Positions 52,428 to 61,549 of a stretch of 64,000 bases of DNA are shown piece after piece. The stretch covers positions 124,001-188,000 of the forward strand of contig NZ_FQXE01000011.1 in assembly GCF_900129885.1 (NCBI RefSeq), in the 5' to 3' direction. The DNA comes from Pollutimonas bauzanensis (GTDB lineage: Bacteria; Pseudomonadota; Gammaproteobacteria; Burkholderiales; Burkholderiaceae_B). Each line of letters starts with the position of its first letter. The first letter of the stretch is position 1. The notes under the pieces are model-generated. The model saw only the letters and a list, made by a program, of their open reading frames with translations. It did not search any database and had not been told where the DNA came from. The position numbers and the translations under genes are program-made.

Positions 52428-53309
52428 TCATTCATCGCCCTTGAGTTGCCGCGCCTCCTTTAGAAAGGCGTCCAGCGCTTTCTTTTGATTATCCTTTCGT
52501 ATCACGCCATATACATCGGTCTTCATGATGATTTCGGTCAATCTGCACGACGCGATGCCAGGTATGCGGGCGCGCGTGGATTGCGGGACGATGGCGATGC
52601 CCAGGCCGGCGGCCACCAGGTACAGTTGCGCGGGGATTTCTTCGACGGTTTGCACGATATTGGGCAGGAAGCCCGCTACGGCGAAGCGCTCATGGATGTG
52701 TTGGGCAAAGGGCGAGCCCTCGCGCCGCAGCAGGACGAAATTTTCTTTCTTCAGGTCGGCGATTTTCAATTCGCGGCGTTCGGCGAGCCTGTGCCCCAAC
52801 GGCAATGCCACCACCGCGGGGTCCTTCCATAGCGGCAGGCTGCACAGCAGCAGGTCGTCGACCGGCGAGCGCGATATGCAGATGTCGACGCGCCGCTCCA
52901 GCAGCGCCTCGATCTGGTCGACCGGGCGCATTTCATTCAGCGCCACCGCCACGCCGGGATGCGTGCGCGAATACTTGAAAATCAGCCTTGGCAATGGACC
53001 CAGGAAGTGCGAGCTCGACAATCCCACTTCAATGCGCCCCGCCAGGCCTTGTTCGATAGCCCGCACGCGCACGGTGGCGTTCTTGATGTGATTGAGCGTG
53101 GAGCGCATATCGAGCAGGAATACCCGGCCCGGTTCAGTGAGCTCCACCCTGCGGTTCGAACGGGTGAACAGCTTTACGCCGAGTTCTTCCTCCAGCAGCG
53201 CGATCTGCTGGCTCAGTGGCGGCTGCGAAATATGCAGGCGGTCGGCCGCCCGGGTGAAGCTCAGTTCTTCGGCGACAACGACGAAATAGCGCAGCTGACG
53301 CAGATTCAC
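52428..53309 (-). CDS. LysR-family transcriptional regulator
   Basis: 293 residues: N-terminal winged helix (1-60, MNLRQLRYFVVVAEELSFTRAADRLHISQPPLSQQIALLEEELG) and a C-terminal periplasmic-binding-like effector domain. GTG start, 4 nt after the aconitase-family gene stop, so it is the last gene of the TRAP/hydratase operon and likely its regulator. The effector is presumably the operon's substrate or a product. Confidence 0.92.
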   Translation of the reverse strand: MNLRQLRYFVVVAEELSFTRAADRLHISQPPLSQQIALLEEELGVKLFTRSNRRVELTEPGRVFLLDMRSTLNHIKNATVRVRAIEQGLAGRIEVGLSSSHFLGPLPRLIFKYSRTHPGVAVALNEMRPVDQIEALLERRVDICISRSPVDDLLLCSLPLWKDPAVVALPLGHRLAERRELKIADLKKENFVLLRREGSPFAQHIHERFAVAGFLPNIVQTVEEIPAQLYLVAAGLGIAIVPQSTRARIPGIASCRLTEIIMKTDVYGVIRKDNQKKALDAFLKEARQLKGDE

Positions 53310-53313
53310 GGTA

Positions 53314-55266
53314 TCAGCCGCTGCGCGAGTCGCGAATCTGGTTGATGATTCCGCCCGCTTTCAGTATTGCTATTTGCCGCGGCGACAGCGTATGGCGCAG
53401 GCTCATGGTGGCGCAGCCGGGATTGTCCGTACGGGCTTCTATGGCGCTTCCCGCGGCCAGTTGCGCATACAGATTTTCGATTTTGATGACATCCCCCTGC
53501 GCCAGGACATTGTAATGTTCAGCCTGCGCAAAGCTAAGCGGCAGCACGCCAAAGCATATGAGGTTTTGCCAGTGAATGCGCGCAAAGCTTTGCGCCAGGA
53601 CGACCCGCAGGCCCAGGACGGCGGGCACCAGCGCGGCATTTTCGCGGCTGGAGCCCTGGCCGTAGTTGTGGCCCGCGACGATGGCATGCCCGCCGAGCGC
53701 CACTCGCGCGGACGCGCGCTGGAAGTAGGTGGCATCCAGCGGCTCGAAGGCGAATCTGGCGGTTTCGTAGACGTTGCTCCAGTAAGGCAGGACCCGTCCG
53801 CCCGCGGGGATGATGTCATCGGTGGAGACGTTGCCGTCGACTTTCAGCACGATGGGTATTTCTATCCTGTCGGGCAGGGCGGCGAGCCGCGGCAGCGATG
53901 GCGTGTTGTCGGTTTTCAGCACCGTTTTGCGGCGCGCCTCCGCCAAAGGCAGCGGCGGGCTGAAAAGCCGCTTGTCGGCCTTGATGTGCATGGGCTCCTC
54001 GATGCGCGGGTAGGGTACGTCCAGGCTGCGCGGGTCGGTAATCACGCCATGAAGCGCCGATGCCGCCGCGGTTTCGGGACTGCACAAGAACACGCTGTCT
54101 TCGCGCGTGCCCGAGCGGCCCGGGAAATTGCGCGGCACGGTTCGCAGGCTGTTGCGCCCGGCGGCCGGCGCCTGCCCCATTCCTATGCAGCCGTTGCAGC
54201 CCGCCTGGTGCAGCCGCGCCCCGGCCTGGATCAGATGGGACAGATCGCCGTTTTCACTGAGCGTCTGCAACACCTGGCGCGACGACGGATTGATGTCCAG
54301 GGAAACGCCGCTGGCGATGTGGCGGCCCCGCATCATGGCGGCGACCACCGCGAAATCGCGATAGCCCGGGTTGCCCGAGGAGCCGATATAGGCCTGGTAG
54401 ACAGGCTGGCCGGCGGCCTCTTTTACTTTCACGACGCGGTCGGGGCTGGAGGGCAGGGCGATCAGCGGCTCCAGCGCGCCCAGTTCTATCGTGTCGTGCA
54501 AGTCATACGAGCAGCCCGCATCGGGCTGCAATGGCCGCCAGGCATCCTCCCGTCCGCGGGCGCGCAGGAAGCGCAGGGTCGCTTCGTCGCTGGGGAATAC
54601 CGTTGTGGTGGCGCCCAGTTCGGCCCCCATATTGGCCAGGACATGGCGGTCCATGGCGGACAGGCAGGCCAGTCCCGGTCCGTAGTATTCGATGATGGCG
54701 TTTTTCCCGCCCGTGACGCCATGGCGCCGCAGCATTTCCAGGGCGATGTCCTTGGCGGAGACCCAGTCGGGCAGGCTGCCCTCGAGGCGGACTCCGAAAA
54801 TCCTCGGCATGGGTATGTATAGCGCCTGGCCGGCCATGGCAAGGGCGACTTCAATGCCGCCCGCGCCTATCGCCAGCATGCCCAGCGAGCCGGCGGCGGT
54901 GGTATGGCTGTCGCAGCCGACGAGGGATTGCCCCGGAATGCCGAAATATTCCATATGGACGGGATGGCTGATGCCATTGCCCGGCCCGCTGTACCAGATC
55001 CCGTAGCGCTCGCACGCGCTTTGCAGAAACTGGTGGGTATCGGCATTCAGGTGGTCTTGCTGCAGCAGCGAATGATCGATGTACTGCACGCTGATCCCGG
55101 TTTTTACGCGATCCATTCCCATCGCTTCCAGCTCGAGCATGACCAGCGTCCCCAGGACGTCCTGAAGCAGCGCCTGGTCCATGCGCAGCGCGATTTCGCC
55201 GCCGGGAACCAGCGCGCCATCCATCAGTTTGGAGCGCAGGAGTTTGGTGCTTAAGTTGTATGCCAT
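53314..55266 (-). CDS. Aconitase-family hydratase lacking one Fe-S cysteine
   Basis: 650-residue single-chain enzyme of the aconitase superfamily. The hydratase core is intact (D64-H65 in YIDHSL, GCDSHTT at 117-123), as is the swivelling domain (GQGSSRENAAL, SFARIHWQNLICFG). Two cluster cysteines remain (C357, C360 in AGCNGCIGMG). The third, in the canonical GSCTNSSY segment, is Ser297 (GSSGNPGY). The exact substrate is unclear: aconitate, methylmalate/dimethylmalate-type or another C4-C6 hydroxyacid. Its ATG overlaps the DctM stop by one base, so it is co-translated with the transporter. Confidence 0.85.
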   Translation of the reverse strand: MAYNLSTKLLRSKLMDGALVPGGEIALRMDQALLQDVLGTLVMLELEAMGMDRVKTGISVQYIDHSLLQQDHLNADTHQFLQSACERYGIWYSGPGNGISHPVHMEYFGIPGQSLVGCDSHTTAAGSLGMLAIGAGGIEVALAMAGQALYIPMPRIFGVRLEGSLPDWVSAKDIALEMLRRHGVTGGKNAIIEYYGPGLACLSAMDRHVLANMGAELGATTTVFPSDEATLRFLRARGREDAWRPLQPDAGCSYDLHDTIELGALEPLIALPSSPDRVVKVKEAAGQPVYQAYIGSSGNPGYRDFAVVAAMMRGRHIASGVSLDINPSSRQVLQTLSENGDLSHLIQAGARLHQAGCNGCIGMGQAPAAGRNSLRTVPRNFPGRSGTREDSVFLCSPETAAASALHGVITDPRSLDVPYPRIEEPMHIKADKRLFSPPLPLAEARRKTVLKTDNTPSLPRLAALPDRIEIPIVLKVDGNVSTDDIIPAGGRVLPYWSNVYETARFAFEPLDATYFQRASARVALGGHAIVAGHNYGQGSSRENAALVPAVLGLRVVLAQSFARIHWQNLICFGVLPLSFAQAEHYNVLAQGDVIKIENLYAQLAAGSAIEARTDNPGCATMSLRHTLSPRQIAILKAGGIINQIRDSRSG

Positions 55267-56564
55267 TACATCAGTCCGGGCAGCCAGAGCGCTATTTGCG
55301 GAAACACAGTGAGAATCAGGATGGCCAGGGCCTCGACCAGAACAAAGGGCAGGGCGCCGCGGATAATGTCATTCAGGGATATTTGCGGCGCGATCCCCTT
55401 GATGACGTATAGATTCAGCCCGACCGGCGGTGTGATGACGGCCATTTCGCACGTGATGATCATGATCACCCCGAACCAGATGGGGCTGAATCCCAGCGCG
55501 GTGACGACCGGCAGGAGTATGGGGGTGGAAATCAGGATGATGGAGACGATATCCAGGAACATGCCGACGATCAGCAGGAATACCAGGACCAGCAGAAGAA
55601 TGATCCACGCCGGCTGCGAGATATCCGCTATCCATGTGATCAGCATCTGCGGAATCATGAGGCGCGTCATGATGTAGCCGAACAGCAGCGCCGCGATGAG
55701 AATAAGCAATATCATGCCGCTGGTGACTATCGTCGAGCGGAATATTTCCAGGGTGGTCGCCAGGTTCAGTTCCTTGTAGCCCGCGGCGACCATGAATGCG
55801 CCCAGCGCCCCGATTCCCGATGCCTCGGTCGGCGTGGCGATGCCAAGATAGATGGTGCCCAGCACCAGCAATATGAGCAGGATGGCGGCCCAGACATCCG
55901 CAAGGGCGCGCAGCCGGTCTTTCCATGCCACCTTGCCTGTTTCCCGCGGCGCCAGATGGGGGCGCAAGTGTATCGTCACATACAGGTAAAGCATCATCAG
56001 CCCGGTCAGCAATATGCCGGGAAAAATGGCCGCCGTGAATAATTTGCCTATGGACTGGTCAGCCATTTCGCCGTAAAGCACGAATCCTATGCTGGGCGGA
56101 ATCAGCAAGGCCAGCGACCCGGCGGCCGCGACGGATCCTCCGGCCAGGCCGGGGTCGTAGCGGCGTTTGAGCATTTCGGGTATGGCGAAGCGGCCGATGG
56201 TGGCCGCGCCCGCCACGCTGACGCCGCTCATGGCGCCGAAAACCGCCGCGCTTCCCACGCTGGCGATCGCCAGGCTGCCGGGCAGGCGATTGAGCCACAG
56301 ATAGAACAGGTTGTAGAGCCTGCCGCCTATGCTGGTGCGCGCCATGACCTCGCCCATCAGTATGAACAGCGGTATGCAAATCAGAGAATAGCTGGACAAG
56401 CCCTTGTGCAGGATGGAAGGAATGACGTTGAGGGCGGTGACGCCGCCGTGCAGGTACATGCCCAGAATGCTGGAGACTCCCAGCGATGCAAAAATGGGGA
56501 CTCCTATCGCCAGCAGCACGGCGAACAGGGCCAGTATCAGCGAGAAGATGAGTATCGGGTCCAC
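55266..56564 (-). CDS. dctM: TRAP transporter large permease DctM
   Basis: Large membrane subunit of the tripartite ATP-independent carboxylate transporter. 432 residues, about 12-13 helices, with the family signature region GxxSxSxxAxxxxxG (SGVSVAGAATIGRFAIPEM). GTG start at 56564 with AAGGA 8 nt upstream; 4 nt after dctQ. Confidence 0.94.
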   Translation of the reverse strand: MDPILIFSLILALFAVLLAIGVPIFASLGVSSILGMYLHGGVTALNVIPSILHKGLSSYSLICIPLFILMGEVMARTSIGGRLYNLFYLWLNRLPGSLAIASVGSAAVFGAMSGVSVAGAATIGRFAIPEMLKRRYDPGLAGGSVAAAGSLALLIPPSIGFVLYGEMADQSIGKLFTAAIFPGILLTGLMMLYLYVTIHLRPHLAPRETGKVAWKDRLRALADVWAAILLILLVLGTIYLGIATPTEASGIGALGAFMVAAGYKELNLATTLEIFRSTIVTSGMILLILIAALLFGYIMTRLMIPQMLITWIADISQPAWIILLLVLVFLLIVGMFLDIVSIILISTPILLPVVTALGFSPIWFGVIMIITCEMAVITPPVGLNLYVIKGIAPQISLNDIIRGALPFVLVEALAILILTVFPQIALWLPGLM

Positions 56565-56568
56565 GTTG

Positions 56569-57084
56569 TTATTCCTTGGGCGAGGTATCGGATGAGGGCA
56601 GGACGATGCGCTTGAAGCGGCTCAGCGCCACCAGGCCCAAAAGAATGCCGCCTATGGGTATCAGGCTGTACGCTATCCATACGGGGAATTTCAATAGCGA
56701 GGCGGAACGATAATTGCGCTCGAAGGCGGTGATCATCACATTCGATCCGGCCCAGATCAGGACGGCGCAAAAAACCAGGATGGTCAGTTCGGAAATGGCG
56801 TCGGCCGTTTTCTTCCAGCGGCCGGTCAGGCGCAGGTTGAGCGCCTCCATGCTGACGTGCCGGTCGACTTTATGCACCCAGCCGACAGACGCCCAGGCAA
56901 CCAGTAAAAGCACATAGGTGCTGATTTCCACCGCAAAAATGCTGGGACTGTGGAACACATATCGTGCTATGACTGCATAGGCCGTTATCAGCATGAGCAC
57001 GAGCAAAGCGAATTCGGATACGGTAACGGCGGCGTGGTTGACGCCGCTGGCGATCCGGCCGATCCGGTGGAAAAAAGGGCGCAT
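56569..57084 (-). CDS. dctQ: TRAP transporter small permease DctQ
   Basis: Small membrane subunit of the TRAP transporter, 171 residues, four helices; the VSMEALNLRLTGRWKK loop is typical. Starts at ATG 57084 with GGAG 5 nt upstream, 54 nt after dctP. Confidence 0.9.
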   Translation of the reverse strand: MRPFFHRIGRIASGVNHAAVTVSEFALLVLMLITAYAVIARYVFHSPSIFAVEISTYVLLLVAWASVGWVHKVDRHVSMEALNLRLTGRWKKTADAISELTILVFCAVLIWAGSNVMITAFERNYRSASLLKFPVWIAYSLIPIGGILLGLVALSRFKRIVLPSSDTSPKE

Positions 57085-57138
57085 GATGTCTCCGCGGGTA
57101 TGGGACCCGCAACGGCGCCGCCGCTGCGGGCAAAGCCA

Positions 57139-58143
57139 TTATTGGTTTTTGGTTTTCTCGATGATTTCCAGATACCGATTGCCATCCGGCACCTGGGCCG
57201 CCCATTCGGTAATGCTGCCGGCGGTCGCGTCGCGCATGGCCTGCAGGTTTTTCCCCTCTATGCGGTGAACTTTCACGCCCTTGGCCTCGTAGGTGGCGAC
57301 GGCTTCCTTGACGAAGGCGGCGACCCGCGCAAACTGGTCATCGTCGCGCTGTTTCGCCGCCTTTTTCAAGATCTCCTGGATGTCCGGCGGCAGCGATTCC
57401 CACTTCTTGCGATTGATGGAAAGTATCGAGGTATCGACGCCGAAGTTGGCCAGGGACAGGTGCTTGGTCACTTCGAACAGGCTGCGCCCGATTCCGGTCA
57501 GCAGGGGGCGGGGCGTGCCATCGATCACGCCGCGGTCGAATGCCAGGTACAGTTCGGAAGAAGGCATGCCGGTAGGCGACCCGCCCAGCAACTGGATGGC
57601 GCGCGCATCGACCGCTCCGGTAGTCGCCCACACCTTGCCTTTGAAGTCGTCCGCCGACAGGATGGGATTGCGGCGCGAATAAAATTCATAAGGGTCGAAT
57701 GGCGCGACGCCCAGGACGATGGCGTCGTGCTGCGTCGCGAGCTCTTTGGTGATGCCCAGGTCGAGCAGCCCCGCCTCCAGCGCGCGCTGCAGATGCGGCA
57801 CATCCTGGAACAGGAATGGCAGGGTGAAGATGTTCGTCGCCGGCAGGGTGCCGCTCAGATACGTCCCGGTCATATTGACTATGTCGACATCGCCGCGCGA
57901 CAGCGCGGGCAATTCCTCATAGCCGTCGAACAATTGTCCGGAATGGAACACCTTGATCCGCACGCGTCCATTGCTTTCTTTATGAACGGTATCGACGAAA
58001 TGTTCGATGGGCTTCCATACATATTCATACGCTGGCGGCAGGTATGTGGAGAAGGTCAGTTCTATCGGCTTTTCCGCGCTGGCGGCGGTTCCCCAGCCCA
58101 TACACAGGGCGAGGGCTGTGGCGAATAACCATGGTTGCTTCAT
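57139..58143 (-). CDS. dctP: TRAP transporter solute-binding protein DctP
   Basis: Periplasmic binding protein of the transporter. 334 residues from the ATG at 58143, which has GGGAGGAA 6 nt upstream and opens a signal peptide ending GTAASA. The fold-specific segments GTYLSGTLPATNIFTLPF, GKVWATTGAVDARAIQLLGGSP (includes the ligand-binding helix) and FDRGVIDGTPRP are present. The conserved carboxylate-clamping Arg of many DctP members is not obvious, so the ligand remains open. Confidence 0.9.
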   Translation of the reverse strand: MKQPWLFATALALCMGWGTAASAEKPIELTFSTYLPPAYEYVWKPIEHFVDTVHKESNGRVRIKVFHSGQLFDGYEELPALSRGDVDIVNMTGTYLSGTLPATNIFTLPFLFQDVPHLQRALEAGLLDLGITKELATQHDAIVLGVAPFDPYEFYSRRNPILSADDFKGKVWATTGAVDARAIQLLGGSPTGMPSSELYLAFDRGVIDGTPRPLLTGIGRSLFEVTKHLSLANFGVDTSILSINRKKWESLPPDIQEILKKAAKQRDDDQFARVAAFVKEAVATYEAKGVKVHRIEGKNLQAMRDATAGSITEWAAQVPDGNRYLEIIEKTKNQ

Positions 58144-58245
58144 GCGGTGTTCCTCCCGGTAGTTTCTGTCTTGGAATAAAAGGGTGACAGTCCCCCGCGG
58201 GGCCCGGATCGAGCCCCGCAATTTCGAGCTTCTTGAGGTTTGAAA

Positions 58246-58887
58246 CTATGCCGGCAGCTGCTGGCCGGCGATCGAGCCGAGTTCAGCCAGCATGGCGTCG
58301 ATAGCGACCACTTCGGCATACTTGCTGGACATGTCGATCAGATTGCTTTCATGCTGAGCCGCGGAACGGTCGGTGACGCAATCGCGCACCACGAAAGGGG
58401 GAAAGCCGTACTGCATGGCATCCACCACGCTGGCGCGCACGCAGCCGCTGGTCGTGCAGCCGGCGACGACCAGCATGTCGCAATGCGCCGCGGCCAGAAT
58501 TCCCGGCAGCGCGGTGCCGAAAAACGCCGATGCCTGCGTTTTGTGCAGGATCAGATCGCGTTGGGCATCGAAATCCAGCCTGGGGTCGAGTTCGCACGCG
58601 GCAGTCCCGCGCACCAGGGTCGACAGCGATTGGCATTTTTGCATCCAGCAGCCTATGTCGGCGTAGTTCGCGCTATAGCCGACGACCGTGAAGATGACAG
58701 GCCCTGTTTCCCGCAACGCGGCAATAAGCCGGTTGGTGGACGCAATGGCGGCCGAGCAGTCCGAGGCCAGCGGGCTGACGCCGGCTTCGGTAAAGCCCCG
58801 TTGAAAGTCGATGACCAGCAATGCCGGCTTGACCCCGGGTGCGAGCACCCCGTTGAATCCACTGAGCACATTGGCTTGATCTTTCAC
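58246..58887 (-). CDS. Isochorismatase-fold cysteine hydrolase (amidase-like)
   Basis: 213-residue hydrolase with catalytic triad D27 (VIDFQRGF), K116 (LHKTQASAF) and C149 (TTSGCVRASVVDAMQYGF). The TTSGCVRAS form is that of N-carbamoylsarcosine amidase and maleamate amidase relatives rather than true isochorismatases; the substrate is unknown. GTG start with AAGGAG 7 nt upstream. First gene of the operon with DctP-DctQ-DctM, the aconitase-family hydratase and LysR, so it probably works on a compound imported by the TRAP system, for example an amide of a dicarboxylate. Confidence 0.85.
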   Translation of the reverse strand: MKDQANVLSGFNGVLAPGVKPALLVIDFQRGFTEAGVSPLASDCSAAIASTNRLIAALRETGPVIFTVVGYSANYADIGCWMQKCQSLSTLVRGTAACELDPRLDFDAQRDLILHKTQASAFFGTALPGILAAAHCDMLVVAGCTTSGCVRASVVDAMQYGFPPFVVRDCVTDRSAAQHESNLIDMSSKYAEVVAIDAMLAELGSIAGQQLPA

Positions 58888-59193
58888 GAATTGTCTCCTT
58901 CTTTATTGATATTTTTTATTATGAAGAGAATTTCCGATATCCTCCAATATCGTTTTGGTCTCAATTGATATGCTTTTCCGTATGAATGCGCGCGGCCCGC
59001 CCGGCCGGCGCGGGATGCGGCGCAGTATGCGGCGGACGGCATGGGCCGATGCCTGGGGATGGGGATGCGATGGGGAATGCCCGCGCGGATTGCGGGCAGG
59101 CCGCCGGACGGGGCCTGAAGAAGGCGGCCCGGAACTTAAACCGGGCCGGCCACAAGTGCTCGACGGGGAGTCGGCAGCTTTATGGGCTTATTC
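58888..59193. other. Gene-free region between the TRAP operon and the parvulin gene
   Basis: 306 bp. Right of the inverted repeat it is GC-rich and holds nothing clear except a stem GGCCCGG/CCGGGCC (59126-59132 with 59141-59147), possibly the end of the parvulin transcript. Open frames here have no supportable product. Confidence 0.4.
58935..58952. promoter_or_regulatory. Inverted repeat upstream of the TRAP operon
   Basis: CGATATcctccaATATCG, 6-bp arms with a 6-bp spacer, 48-65 bp upstream of the first gene's GTG. AT-rich promoter-like DNA (TTGATATTTTTTATTATG, plus strand) lies between. A likely operator for the operon's LysR protein; inference. Confidence 0.5.
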
Positions 59194-59976
59194 CTACTTG
59201 ATCGCGGCGCCCTTGATCAGGCCTTGCTGGTATTCGGCGAGCTGTTGCTGGCGCAGCATTTCCTCGATTTGCGGCTTGACTTCGGCCAACTCGGGGAACT
59301 TCACGGCGCGGCTGTCCTCGACCTGGATGATGTGCCAGCCGAACTGGGTCTGGACCGGCTTGCTGGTCATTTCGCCCTTCTTGAGGCCTTCGACGGCCTT
59401 CGCAAATTCCGGCACATAGTTGCTTGCCGGGCCCCAGCCCAGATCGCCGCCGTTCTTGCCGCTGCCGGGGTCCATCGAGTTTTTCTTGGCCGCCGCTTCG
59501 AATGTGACTTTTTTGCTCTTGATCGAAGCGGTCAGGTCATCGGCCGCTTTCTGATCCTTGACCAGGATATGGCGCAGCTTGTATTCCTGCTTGCCGGACT
59601 GTTCGCTCTTGATCTTGTCGTATTCGGCCTGGATCTTGGCGTCGGTGACCGGATTCTTCTTCAGGTAGTCGGCCATCAGGGCGCGAACCAGTATGCCCTG
59701 GCGGGCCAGTTCGACTTCCTGCGTGACGGCCGGCTGCTTGTCTATGCCGGCCTTTTCAGCGGCCTGCACCGCGACCAGGCGGTTGACCATTTCCTGCTTG
59801 ACCTGGGTGCGCAGCTCGGGCGTGTCCTGCGCGCCCTGGCTGACCAGCAAAGCGACGAACTGGTCCAGTTTCGCTTGGGTAATGGCCGTGCCATTGACGG
59901 TGGCGATGGTTTGCGCAAAGGCCGGCACGGCTATGGCGCAGGCGGCTGCAAAAACGGCGAGTCGTTTCAGTTTCAT
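59194..59976 (-). CDS. Parvulin-type peptidyl-prolyl isomerase, exported
   Basis: Periplasmic proline isomerase/chaperone of 260 residues from the ATG at 59976 (AAGGA 5 nt upstream). Signal peptide ends VPAFAQ; SurA-like helical region (about 25-125), then a parvulin domain (about 130-220: LRHILVKDQKAADDL, GDLGWGPASNYVPEFAKAV, VQTQFGWHIIQVED). Last of the msrB-yciB-bolA-parvulin cluster. Confidence 0.93.
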   Translation of the reverse strand: MKLKRLAVFAAACAIAVPAFAQTIATVNGTAITQAKLDQFVALLVSQGAQDTPELRTQVKQEMVNRLVAVQAAEKAGIDKQPAVTQEVELARQGILVRALMADYLKKNPVTDAKIQAEYDKIKSEQSGKQEYKLRHILVKDQKAADDLTASIKSKKVTFEAAAKKNSMDPGSGKNGGDLGWGPASNYVPEFAKAVEGLKKGEMTSKPVQTQFGWHIIQVEDSRAVKFPELAEVKPQIEEMLRQQQLAEYQQGLIKGAAIK

Positions 59977-59986
59977 GTAATTCCTT

Positions 59987-60250
59987 TTATGGGTGGGCTT
60001 TGGCAACGATTGCCAGGGCGTGAATGGGATAAGGCATCAAGTCTTGTACGCGATCATACACAAGTCGGTGGCGCGCCAGCGTCGACAGGCCCGTGAACTG
60101 TTCGGACCACAGCACGACGCGGAAATGGCCGGCGCCGTTCTTGCTGCCTTCGTGGCCGGCATGGAAATGCGACTCGTCGATGATTTCGAGATGGGTGGGA
60201 GCCAAAGGCGCCAGGCGCTCTTTGAGCACGTTCATACGTTCTGTGGACAT
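59987..60250 (-). CDS. BolA family protein
   Basis: Small stress/iron-sulfur-associated protein, 87 residues from the ATG at 60250 (AGAGG 5 nt upstream). The class II fold residues and the conserved His in the IHALAIVAKAHP end are present; GHFRVVLWSEQF and VYDRVQDLM are typical. Starts at the last base of the yciB stop. Confidence 0.92.
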   Translation of the reverse strand: MSTERMNVLKERLAPLAPTHLEIIDESHFHAGHEGSKNGAGHFRVVLWSEQFTGLSTLARHRLVYDRVQDLMPYPIHALAIVAKAHP

Positions 60251-60840
60251 CAGGACCTCTCTTTGGGTTCGGCGGGAGAGGGCAGGGCGCGGGCCGGCTC
60301 GCCGCCTTCTTTCATGTGCCTGCCCAGCCAGACCGACTGGGCAATGACGAAGACCAGCAGCAGGGCCATCAGGCCGAACACCTTGAAATTGACCCACTGG
60401 GCCTCGGTGTAGGCGCCCGAGAAGGCCACGTACAGGTTCAGCGCGCCCGACAGCGTGAAGAAGGCCGCCCAGCTGTAATTGAGCTTGTCCCAGATGGCGG
60501 CGGGCATGGCCACCTGCTTGCCCATGAGCTTTTGCATGAGGTTGCGGCCGAGGAACCATTTGCCGCCCAGCAGGATGGCCGCGAACAGCCAGTACAGCAC
60601 GGTGGGCTTCCATTTGATGAAGACATCATTGTGGAAAAACAGGGTCGCGCCGCCGAACACCACGATGACGCTCAGGTTGATCCAGTGCGTGGCCTCTATG
60701 GCCTTGCCGGTGGCCTTGAGCCAGATGAACTGGCCGATACCCGCGGCGATGGCCACCGCCGTGGCCGTGAAGATGTCGGAAAACTTGAACGCCACGAAAA
60801 ACAGTATCAGCGGAAACAGGTCAAAAAGAAATTTCTTCAT
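60250..60840 (-). CDS. yciB: Inner-membrane septation protein YciB/IspZ
   Basis: Membrane protein of 196 residues with five hydrophobic segments; [16 protein letters not shown] start and the [21 protein letters not shown] region are family typical. It is involved in cell envelope/septum organisation. Overlaps msrB by 4 nt. Confidence 0.94.
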   Translation of the reverse strand: MKKFLFDLFPLILFFVAFKFSDIFTATAVAIAAGIGQFIWLKATGKAIEATHWINLSVIVVFGGATLFFHNDVFIKWKPTVLYWLFAAILLGGKWFLGRNLMQKLMGKQVAMPAAIWDKLNYSWAAFFTLSGALNLYVAFSGAYTEAQWVNFKVFGLMALLLVFVIAQSVWLGRHMKEGGEPARALPSPAEPKERS

Positions 60841-61232
60841 TTATTCGGTTCGAACGTCATGGACAGCGAGTTGATGCAATAGCGCCGGCCGGTGGGGGGA
60901 GGGCCGTCGGGGAAAACGTGGCCCAGATGCGAGTCACAGACATTGCAAAGCACTTCGGTGCGCCGCATGCCCAGGCTGGTGTCGGTTTCCTCGCGCACAT
61001 TGGCGGGATCGATGGCTTCGAAATAGCTGGGCCAGCCGCAGCCCGCGTCGAATTTCGTGTCGGACGCGAACAATGCCGTGCCGCAGCCCACGCAACGGTA
61101 GATGCCGGCCTGGTCGGTGTCCCAGTAGCGCCCGGTGAACGGGCGTTCGGTGCCCTTTTCCCGCGCCACGGCGTATTCCTCGGGCGTCAGCTGTTCGCGC
61201 CATTGCGCATCGGTCTTGTGTATCTTGTTCAC
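60837..61232 (-). CDS. msrB: Peptide methionine-(R)-S-oxide reductase
   Basis: Repairs R-methionine sulfoxide. 131 residues; zinc ligands C47, C50, C96 and C99, catalytic C119 in RRYCINS and a further Cys (C65, GCGWPSY) in the recycling position. First of the four-gene cluster. Confidence 0.96.
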   Translation of the reverse strand: MNKIHKTDAQWREQLTPEEYAVAREKGTERPFTGRYWDTDQAGIYRCVGCGTALFASDTKFDAGCGWPSYFEAIDPANVREETDTSLGMRRTEVLCNVCDSHLGHVFPDGPPPTGRRYCINSLSMTFEPNK

Positions 61233-61549
61233 TTCAGCACCTTTAAAAGAACTGCAGGTATATCAGGCATCATGTTAATCGACTTTATCCGGGCCGGGAG
61301 GTTCCCCTCCCATGGTACTTTTTCTGCACTGTCTATGCAGGAATCCCCTAAAAGACTTTGTTTCCAATCTTGTCCATAATCCCCAGGCCCCGTAGAATTG
61401 CTAGAACCTTAAACTATAGATGGAAAACACCTATGTTTTCTGCCGATTCCACGTGATACGCTAAATTCAATAACGGTCCTTTTTTTGTATAGCTTTTCGC
61501 CGCTGCCTTTCCCCGGGCCGGATACCCTGCCATCCATGGAGACACAACA
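61233..61549. other. Divergent promoter region msrB / ABC binding protein
   Basis: 317 bp between two divergent starts. AT-richer around 61350-61480. GGAGAC 7 nt before the ATG at 61550 is the binding-protein ribosome site. No coding or RNA feature is seen. Confidence 0.5.

Noticed and set aside
58955-59419. Plus-strand frame over the gap and the parvulin gene
   Set aside because: It overlaps the end of a clear parvulin gene on the other strand and has an arginine-rich shadow composition.
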